Source of the DNA: Bacteroides ndongoniae
GTDB lineage: Bacteria; Bacteroidota; Bacteroidia; Bacteroidales; Bacteroidaceae
Assembly: GCF_900108345.1 (NCBI RefSeq)
Contig: NZ_FNVV01000014.1
Span: forward strand, 310,001 to 374,000
Direction: 5' to 3'
DNA: 64,000 nt
In this document: positions 59,401 through 64,000 of the stretch, piece by piece
Layout: each line of letters opens with the position of its first letter
How positions within the stretch are numbered: the first letter of the stretch is position 1
Made by a program: the position numbers and the translations under genes
Notes under the pieces: generated by a model
What the model was told of the DNA's origin: nothing
Databases searched by the model: none
The model's input: only the letters and a program-made list of their open reading frames with translations

Positions 59401-60990
59401 TACCTTTACGGCAACTTCGGTGTCCTTATATTTCGAGGTTAAATGAAGGTTATTGGGACGGAAGTTACTGATATCTGCACTGAAATTGAATGTTGGATTT
59501 TTGCTGGCAATATTGACATTTCCGTTTAGTTGGAGAAATATGTTAGGGTCGTCCAACGCAATTTTACCATTAAATCCTCCTTGTTTGTATTCTCCGTCTA
59601 ATGTTATATTTTCGTAGGTATATCCGCTATAATCGGCAGATGCGATCAGCCCTTGCATATTGACAGACGGATAGAGCTGGTTACGGTGATTACCATTAAC
59701 TTTTAAGTCGAGAGTAATTTTTCCCATTTTATTATTCCCTATCATTTTGCCAAGTTCGAAATTTTTTGTTTTTACAGAACCGGAATAGGAAATGTTGTTT
59801 TGTTCTTTATTGAGTGTAAGTTTTAAGTCGCTGTGGATGGTACCTAAATTGGTCCGTACTTGTCCGTAGGTTACTAGGTCTGTAAAGTAGCCGGATATTT
59901 CGCCTTGAAATGCAACAAACCCCATGTTTTTGAATATAGGACTGAGATTGAGCTCTTTCTTATTAAAATTTCTGGTGAAAAAGTTGAGTCCCTCTGAATC
60001 GGCATATAGGTTGGTAAGATGACCGAAAACTAATGCATTGTGTGGCTGAGACAGGTTTTGTAATGACAAGTCTCCTTTAAGGTAGAAATGATTGCCCGAT
60101 GAAATAGATATATATGGACACTCTAATTGATTGATACTCCCGTTAATATCTAATTCTAACTGAAGTTTTTCTTTAAACTCTTTAAACGCTGGAACAAAGG
60201 GGGCGATATCTTGCAATGTTATGCTAGAAGGCAGAATACGAAAAGAGAAATCAACTTCATCCGCAAAGTTTTTAAATGCACTGAGACTATCGTATTGCAT
60301 TTGTATGGTGTCCATGGCCAAGGCTGTGTTAGGCAAATCGACATGAAAATCTTCAATGCTCATTTTATGGTCATTGGCAATCAACTTCAGACTTAACTTT
60401 TTCAATTCGAAGCCAGAGTTGGCTTCTTCTACACTCATGCGCTTGATTGCGGCATTGATAGAATCGTTCTGTATGGCTTTTAATGAAATATTGGCTATGA
60501 TATTTTGCAATTGGATACGTTGTGGATTAAATTTTCCCGGTGTGTCCTGTGCGGAAAGTACATTATAGGATAATTTCCCTCGCCGTATCAGCACTGAGTT
60601 GATACGAAGGTTCAAGTTGGATTCTTTTTTGATACTGTCCTTGGGGGCAAAAGCATCTAATACAAACTGAAAATTAGGTTTGGCATCAGGGGTTTCTTTT
60701 TCCAAGGAAATGTTGAATCCAAAGAGTTGTACGTTGCTGATGGATATTTTCCCTTTCAGCAAAGGAATTATGTCGAATTTGGCGGAAAGACGTGCCACTT
60801 TTAACATTTCCTTTCCAGATTGGTCATTTAAAAGAAGATCTTCGATAATGATACGATTAAGTAGTCCGATGTCTATCTTCTTGATAGTCATTTTACTACC
60901 CAATTGGGACGAAAGCTCTTTTGCAACAATAGACGACAACTCCTGCTGAATAGAAGGCAGATTCAGCAAGAGAATAGTCCCGATATACAA
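56458..60990 (-). CDS. tamB: TamB-like translocation/assembly protein
   Basis: A protein of at least 1510 residues of the TamB/AsmA-like bridge family, thought to span the periplasm and move lipids to, or help assemble proteins in, the outer membrane. An N-terminal membrane helix precedes a long repetitive beta-rich body, and the C-terminal DUF490/TamB domain (about 1000-1450) closes the protein. The given start is a TTG, the first usual start codon in the frame, but it cuts the helix short. The frame stays open to 61047 and encodes LIKKVKRIVRWVLGIILTL, a typical anchor, so translation probably begins upstream at a non-standard codon such as ATC at 61041. Confidence 0.85.
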   Translation of the reverse strand: MYIGTILLLNLPSIQQELSSIVAKELSSQLGSKMTIKKIDIGLLNRIIIEDLLLNDQSGKEMLKVARLSAKFDIIPLLKGKISISNVQLFGFNISLEKETPDAKPNFQFVLDAFAPKDSIKKESNLNLRINSVLIRRGKLSYNVLSAQDTPGKFNPQRIQLQNIIANISLKAIQNDSINAAIKRMSVEEANSGFELKKLSLKLIANDHKMSIEDFHVDLPNTALAMDTIQMQYDSLSAFKNFADEVDFSFRILPSSITLQDIAPFVPAFKEFKEKLQLELDINGSINQLECPYISISSGNHFYLKGDLSLQNLSQPHNALVFGHLTNLYADSEGLNFFTRNFNKKELNLSPIFKNMGFVAFQGEISGYFTDLVTYGQVRTNLGTIHSDLKLTLNKEQNNISYSGSVKTKNFELGKMIGNNKMGKITLDLKVNGNHRNQLYPSVNMQGLIASADYSGYTYENITLDGEYKQGGFNGKIALDDPNIFLQLNGNVNIASKNPTFNFSADISNFRPNNLHLTSKYKDTEVAVKVKADFTGGSIDEMKGEINVDSLTFVSPDKNYFMQNLKLTATQKDEHNKSLNITSSFLKGNIEGDYSYRTLPASVLNIMRKYVPALILPARKTIETENNFYFDLHLFDTELLSTVFQIPLKLYTHSTLKGYFNDKAQRIRIEGYFPRFRYEDKFFESGMILCENPGDQFHTRIRFTNRKSAGSVNLSVDAKAQNDSIQTILNWGNSSKVTYSGQLSAIAQFIRQQKSETPASTKQRRSRSRNPQAASPLTTIINVQPTDIILNDTLWKIHPSQIVVDSGKVHINEFRFTHKERYLRINGILSDSPQDTVRLDLKKINIGYVFDIAALNVNFKGEATGQAYANGVLKQPVMSTNLHIRNFGLNDGLLGDADIQGKWHHDIKGIYLDAHIREQEIAQSHVYGFIYPLKPTSALDLQIEAHNTNLKFVHHYMNSITPEFNGRVSGNVHFYGKFKALTMDGRVTGDASMKVEVLNTTFSLKDSILITPDGLTFNNNRIYDTQGHEGRMSGELRYEHFKNLRYRFNFSVNNMLVMNTRESHDFPFYGTIYGTGNATISGNQLDGVNIDVAMTTNRNSSFTYIKDYVSSAASSQFIKFVDKTPRRAVLQDTLLLSAYELAQKEMEQEEEENETDIHLNLLVDATPEATMKIIMDPVAGDYISGRGSGNIRTEFYNKGDVRMFGSYRINQGIYKFSLQEVIRKDFIIKDGSTITFNGSPLNATLDISASYTVNSASLNDLISNASAYVDQTNVKVNCLMNLTGQLTSPDIKLGLELPNERDEVQALVRNYIPTDEQMNMQILYLLSIGKFSPENVDGTQNSDMMSSVLSSTLSGQLNNALSHIINSNNWNFGTNFSTGEKGWTDVEFETMLSGQLLNNRLLINGNFGYRDNPLANTNFVGDFDAEWLVNRSGDIRLKAYNETNDRYYTKTNLTTQGIGIIFKKDFNKWNELFFWNKWLQRRKQKKQATNDSIAIPAIAPAQSKVKREGR

Positions 60991-61068
60991 AGTTAATATG
61001 ATACCAAGAACCCAACGTACTATCCTTTTAACTTTCTTGATGAGCGGTTAATTTTTCTGTTCGGCCAA

Positions 61069-61076
61069 CAAAAATA
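61069..61076 (-). promoter_or_regulatory. -7 promoter element of tamB
   Basis: Minus-strand TATTTTTG (TAnnTTTG). It places the transcript start near 61062-61065, so the tamB start codon must lie below that; no ATG exists between there and the TTG at 60990 in any frame. Confidence 0.5.
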
Positions 61077-61110
61077 TAAAATAAAACGTTATCCTTCCTA
61101 CTTTTATCAT

Positions 61111-61118
61111 TACTTTTG
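61111..61118 (+). promoter_or_regulatory. -7 promoter element of tsaD
   Basis: TACTTTTG, 25 bp before the tsaD ATG; divergent from tamB. Confidence 0.55.
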
Positions 61119-61143
61119 CAAGGTTTAAACGTAAATAAACACT

Positions 61144-62166
61144 ATGAGTACAGTAATTTTAGGAATAGAATCTTCGTGTGACGATACATCGGCTGCGGTT
61201 ATCAAAGATGGTTATTTACTTTCGAATGTAATAGCCAGTCAGGCTGTCCATGAAGCTTATGGAGGAGTAGTTCCGGAATTGGCTTCGCGCGCACATCAGC
61301 AAAATATTGTTCCAGTGGTGCATGAGGCATTAAAGCGGGCTGGAGTGACAAAAGAAGAATTAAGTGCTATCGCCTTTACGAGAGGGCCGGGCTTGATGGG
61401 CTCTTTATTGGTGGGGGTATCTTTTGCAAAAGGATTTGCCGCTTCGTTAGGAATTCCAATGATAGATGTTAATCATTTGACAGGACATGTTTTGGCTCAT
61501 TTTATTAAAGTCGAAGGTGAAGAATCGGAGCAACCTGATTATCCTTTCTTGTGCTTGTTGGTATCTGGAGGAAACTCGCAGATTATTTTAGTAAAAGCCT
61601 ATAATGACATGGAAATATTGGGGCAGACTATTGACGATGCTGCCGGTGAAGCTATTGATAAATGTTCGAAAGTGATGGGTCTGGGTTATCCGGGCGGTCC
61701 TATTATTGATAAACTGGCACGCCAAGGAAATCCGAAAGCATTTAGTTTCAGCAAACCTCATATACCAGGGTTGGATTACAGTTTCAGCGGACTGAAAACG
61801 TCTTTCCTCTATTCTTTGCGCGACTGGATTAAAGATGATCCGGATTTTATAGAGCACCATAAGACAGATCTGGCTGCTTCATTGGAGGCTACTATTGTAG
61901 ATATATTGATGGATAAGCTGCGCAAGGCTGCTAAACAATATAATATAAAGGAAGTTGCTGTTGCCGGTGGAGTGTCGGCTAATAATGGCTTGCGGAATGC
62001 TTTTCGTGAACATGCTTCAAAATATGGATGGAAGATATTTATTCCAAAATTCAGTTATACGACAGATAATGCAGCGATGATTGCCATTACAGGCTATTTT
62101 AAATACCAGGATAAGGATTTCTGTCCGATGGAAGCGCCTGCATATTCGCGTGTAACATTGAAATGA
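61144..62166 (+). CDS. tsaD: tRNA N6-threonylcarbamoyladenosine transferase subunit TsaD
   Basis: Essential ASKHA-fold enzyme that transfers the threonylcarbamoyl group to A37 of ANN-reading tRNAs, with TsaB and TsaE. The 340-residue protein has the standard start ILGIESSCDDTSAAVI, the GGVVPELASRAHQQNI segment, the metal-binding H-x3-H in NHLTGHVLAHF, and the nucleotide-binding VSGGNSQI and AGGVSANNGLR. It is divergent from tamB and followed by the cinA-type gene after about 30 bp. Confidence 0.96.
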   Translation: MSTVILGIESSCDDTSAAVIKDGYLLSNVIASQAVHEAYGGVVPELASRAHQQNIVPVVHEALKRAGVTKEELSAIAFTRGPGLMGSLLVGVSFAKGFAASLGIPMIDVNHLTGHVLAHFIKVEGEESEQPDYPFLCLLVSGGNSQIILVKAYNDMEILGQTIDDAAGEAIDKCSKVMGLGYPGGPIIDKLARQGNPKAFSFSKPHIPGLDYSFSGLKTSFLYSLRDWIKDDPDFIEHHKTDLAASLEATIVDILMDKLRKAAKQYNIKEVAVAGGVSANNGLRNAFREHASKYGWKIFIPKFSYTTDNAAMIAITGYFKYQDKDFCPMEAPAYSRVTLK

Positions 62167-62196
62167 CAAGAAAAAGAACTGTATAATTAGTAAGAT

Positions 62197-62664
62197 ATGA
62201 AACTGGAGGAGGAAATAGGAAAGCTGTTGATTGCGAATAATCTCTCCCTTTCCACCGCAGAAAGTTGTACGGGAGGAGGAGTTGCGGCACTGATCACATC
62301 AGTACCAGGCAGTTCTGGATATTTTAAAGGAGGTATTGTGGCGTATGACAATGAGGTAAAAAAGAATCTGCTTGGAGTATCTCCTGAGACATTGTCTGCG
62401 TATGGTGCAGTAAGTCGTGAAACAGTGATTGAAATGGCAAAAGGTGCGATGAATAGGCTGAAAACTGACTGTGCAATTGCTACTTCGGGGATTGCCGGTC
62501 CGGGAGGCGGAACCTTAGAAAAGCCTGTTGGTACGGTGTGGATAGCAGTTGCATATAAAAATGAAATTGTTACCATGAAACAGGAAGGCGACGATGGAAG
62601 AGCGGGAAATGTGGAAAAAGCCATTAAAAATGCCCTTATCATGCTTAGAAACGGTTTGGAATAA
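62197..62664 (+). CDS. pncC: CinA-family nicotinamide-nucleotide amidohydrolase
   Basis: A 155-residue stand-alone CinA C-terminal domain, which deamidates nicotinamide mononucleotide to nicotinate mononucleotide in NAD recycling. The hallmark stretches are [20 protein letters not shown] (residues 20-39), [14 protein letters not shown] and [20 protein letters not shown]. The N-terminal molybdopterin-like domain of full CinA is absent, as in E. coli PncC (YgaD). It lies about 30 bp after tsaD and is probably cotranscribed with it. Confidence 0.9.
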   Translation: MKLEEEIGKLLIANNLSLSTAESCTGGGVAALITSVPGSSGYFKGGIVAYDNEVKKNLLGVSPETLSAYGAVSRETVIEMAKGAMNRLKTDCAIATSGIAGPGGGTLEKPVGTVWIAVAYKNEIVTMKQEGDDGRAGNVEKAIKNALIMLRNGLE

Positions 62665-62703
62665 AGAAAAATACTATTAGAAAGTGAATTATTTTAAGAA
62701 ATA

Positions 62704-62735
62704 CTTGTTTTGTAACGATAAAAGTGCTTACTTTG
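62704..62735 (+). promoter_or_regulatory. Possible promoter of the rpmB-rpmG operon
   Basis: CTTG (62704-62707) is followed after 20 bp by TTACTTTG (62728-62735), one base off TAnnTTTG. It lies about 50 bp before rpmB. Weak but well placed. Confidence 0.35.
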
Positions 62736-62784
62736 CGCTCTGTTTGAAATAAGCAAGATAAAAACTATAAAAATAGAGATAGAA

Positions 62785-63045
62785 ATGTCGAAGATTTGTC
62801 AAATTACCGGAAAGAAAGCCATGATTGGCAACAATGTTTCACACTCAAAAAGAAGAACTAAAAGAACTTTTGACGTGAACTTGTTTAACAAAAAGTTCTA
62901 TTATGTAGAACAAGATTGTTGGATCAGCCTTAGTATTTGTGCTAACGGGCTGCGTATTATTAATAAAAAAGGATTGGATGCTGCTTTGACCGAAGCTGTT
63001 GCTAAGGGATATTGCGATTGGAAAAGCATCAAGGTTATTGGCTAA
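62785..63045 (+). CDS. rpmB: Ribosomal protein L28
   Basis: An 86-residue 50S subunit protein. The sequence opens [21 protein letters not shown], the family signature, followed by [17 protein letters not shown] and a C-terminal [12 protein letters not shown] segment. Length is normal. It lies 22 bp upstream of rpmG, with the DUF4295 gene next, a conserved small-gene operon in Bacteroidota. Confidence 0.96.
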   Translation: MSKICQITGKKAMIGNNVSHSKRRTKRTFDVNLFNKKFYYVEQDCWISLSICANGLRIINKKGLDAALTEAVAKGYCDWKSIKVIG

Positions 63046-63067
63046 AAAGTAAGAGGAGATACTGATT

Positions 63068-63256
63068 ATGGCAAAGAAAACAAAAGGTAACAGAGTGCAA
63101 GTAATTTTGGAATGCACAGAGCAGAAGGATAGCGGTATGCCGGGTACTTCTCGCTATATTACAACAAAAAATAGAAAGAATACTACTGAAAGATTGGAGT
63201 TGAAAAAATATAACCCCATTCTGAAAAGAGTAACAGTTCATAAGGAAATTAAATAA
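63068..63256 (+). CDS. rpmG: Ribosomal protein L33
   Basis: A 62-residue 50S subunit protein. It starts [18 protein letters not shown] and contains the conserved [22 protein letters not shown] region. Only one cysteine (in LECTEQ) is present, so this is the zinc-free form. It lies between rpmB and the DUF4295 gene. Confidence 0.95.
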   Translation: MAKKTKGNRVQVILECTEQKDSGMPGTSRYITTKNRKNTTERLELKKYNPILKRVTVHKEIK

Positions 63257-63269
63257 AATAGTATAATCC

Positions 63270-63428
63270 ATGGCAAAGAAAACAGTAGCAAGTTTGCACG
63301 AAGGTTCTAAAGAAGGTCGTGCTTATACGAAAGTTATTAAGATGGTGAAGTCTCCGAAGACGGGTGCTTACATCTTTGATGAACAAATGGTTCCTAACGA
63401 GAAAGTACAGGATTTCTTTAAGAAATAA
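63270..63428 (+). CDS. DUF4295 small basic protein
   Basis: A 52-residue basic protein opening AKKTVASLHEGSKEGRAYTK and ending VPNEKVQDFFKK. It starts 13 bp after the rpmG stop. The position directly after L28 and L33 and its high lysine content suggest a ribosome-associated role in Bacteroidota, which is inference. I recognise it as the DUF4295 family. A clear terminator follows. Confidence 0.85.
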   Translation: MAKKTVASLHEGSKEGRAYTKVIKMVKSPKTGAYIFDEQMVPNEKVQDFFKK

Positions 63429-63471
63429 GTATAAGAGTGCTTAGTTTTGTTGGAGCGCTGATAAAGAATAA

Positions 63472-63515
63472 AAATCCTCTCATTGATTTTTTCGATGAGA
63501 GGATTTCTTTTTTTA
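63472..63515 (+). terminator. Terminator after the rpmB-rpmG-DUF4295 operon
   Basis: Perfect 12-bp arms, AAATCCTCTCAT (63472-63483) and its complement (63495-63506), followed by a T-run. Confidence 0.9.
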
Positions 63516-63554
63516 AAAAAGGGTGGAAGTGTTTATTATTTGTCAGTTTTATTA

Positions 63555-63562
63555 TATCTTTG
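63555..63562 (+). promoter_or_regulatory. -7 promoter element of ftsY
   Basis: TATCTTTG fits TAnnTTTG, 32 bp before the ftsY ATG. Confidence 0.55.
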
Positions 63563-63594
63563 TAGCATAATGTTGTCGTACAAATATTTAAATT

Positions 63595-64000
63595 ATGGGA
63601 TTTTTTAGTTTTTTCTCAAAGGAAAAGAAAGAAACCTTGGATAAGGGTTTGTCTAAAACCAAAGAAAGTGTGTTTGGAAAAATAGCCCGTGCTGTGGCTG
63701 GAAAATCAAAGGTTGATGATGAAGTTTTAGATAATCTGGAAGAAGTTCTGATAACATCGGATGTGGGAGTGGAAACTACGTTGAAGATTATAGAACGTAT
63801 TGAGAAGCGTGCTGCAACCGATAAATATATGAATGCGACAGAATTGAACCATATTTTGCGCGATGAAATTGCAGCTTTGCTGACAGAAAATAATTCGGAT
63901 GATGTGGACGACTTCGAAGCTCCTATTTCGAATAAGCCATATGTTATTATGGTAGTAGGAGTAAACGGAGTGGGTAAGACTACGACAATTGGAAAATTGG
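63595..64000 (+). CDS. ftsY: Signal recognition particle receptor FtsY (5' part)
   Basis: The first 135 codons of the SRP receptor GTPase, which docks ribosome-SRP complexes at the membrane. The product begins MGFFSFFSKEKKETLDKGL, followed by the N domain helices (residues about 15-95, LEEVLITSDVGVETT) and reaches the start of the G domain with Walker A GVNGVGKTTTIGKL at the window edge. The acidic A domain of E. coli FtsY is missing, as is usual in this phylum. The gene runs off the window. Confidence 0.95.
   Translation, partial: MGFFSFFSKEKKETLDKGLSKTKESVFGKIARAVAGKSKVDDEVLDNLEEVLITSDVGVETTLKIIERIEKRAATDKYMNATELNHILRDEIAALLTENNSDDVDDFEAPISNKPYVIMVVGVNGVGKTTTIGKL

Overview
The window looks like a chromosome segment of a gut Bacteroides (order Bacteroidales, probably Bacteroides sensu stricto). 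Evidence: promoters of the Bacteroidota type (TTTG, then TAnnTTTG) before many genes, few Shine-Dalgarno sites, a serine palmitoyltransferase, an HU-CCDC81/SPOR protein, the DUF4295, DUF4738 and DUF6078 families, and sigma-54 activators with a GAFTDA loop. No single marker fixes the species.

Layout. 0-1.3 kb: an IS4-family transposase. 1.4-14.5 kb: housekeeping genes (uxaB, FHA and HU/SPOR proteins, rfbC, a DUF4738 lipoprotein, an RhlE-type helicase, serB, a redoxin-like protein, and a lon-tgt-lptF/G operon with ATGA overlaps). 14.6-18.0 kb: a tRNA methyltransferase, then a small accessory patch between it and tRNA-Pro(TGG), with a HicAB toxin-antitoxin pair and a complete IS982-family element flanked by a 7-bp target duplication. 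18.1-42.5 kb: a large, GC-richer export locus. A histidine kinase and an NtrC-type regulator diverge from a run of TolC, HlyD-type adaptor, seven different 8-TM FtsX/MacB-like permeases and one ATPase. The run starts at a good sigma-54 promoter with paired upstream palindromes. Its spacers hold a family of palindromic repeats and two 22-bp tandem arrays.

42.5-47.3 kb: spt (sphingolipid synthesis) divergent from a lipid/sphingosine-kinase-like gene, then aspS and gtrA. 47.3-54.9 kb: a DUF6078 gene, aguB, a decayed gene, an McrBC-type restriction operon whose McrB carries an EVE-like domain, aguA and a DUF2148 ferredoxin-like gene. The restriction operon sits between the two genes of agmatine-to-putrescine conversion. 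55-64 kb: fetAB, tamB (which lacks any ATG start), tsaD, a cinA-type amidohydrolase, rpmB, rpmG, a DUF4295 protein and the start of ftsY.

The most notable system is the export locus. A kinase with almost no periplasmic sensor and a sigma-54 activator probably switch on one TolC/HlyD conduit that may be shared by seven paralogous fused permeases and a single ATPase. Substrates are unknown; envelope-active peptides or lipids are the natural guess from the MacB and Bce families. All function calls come from reading motifs by eye; no database search was run.
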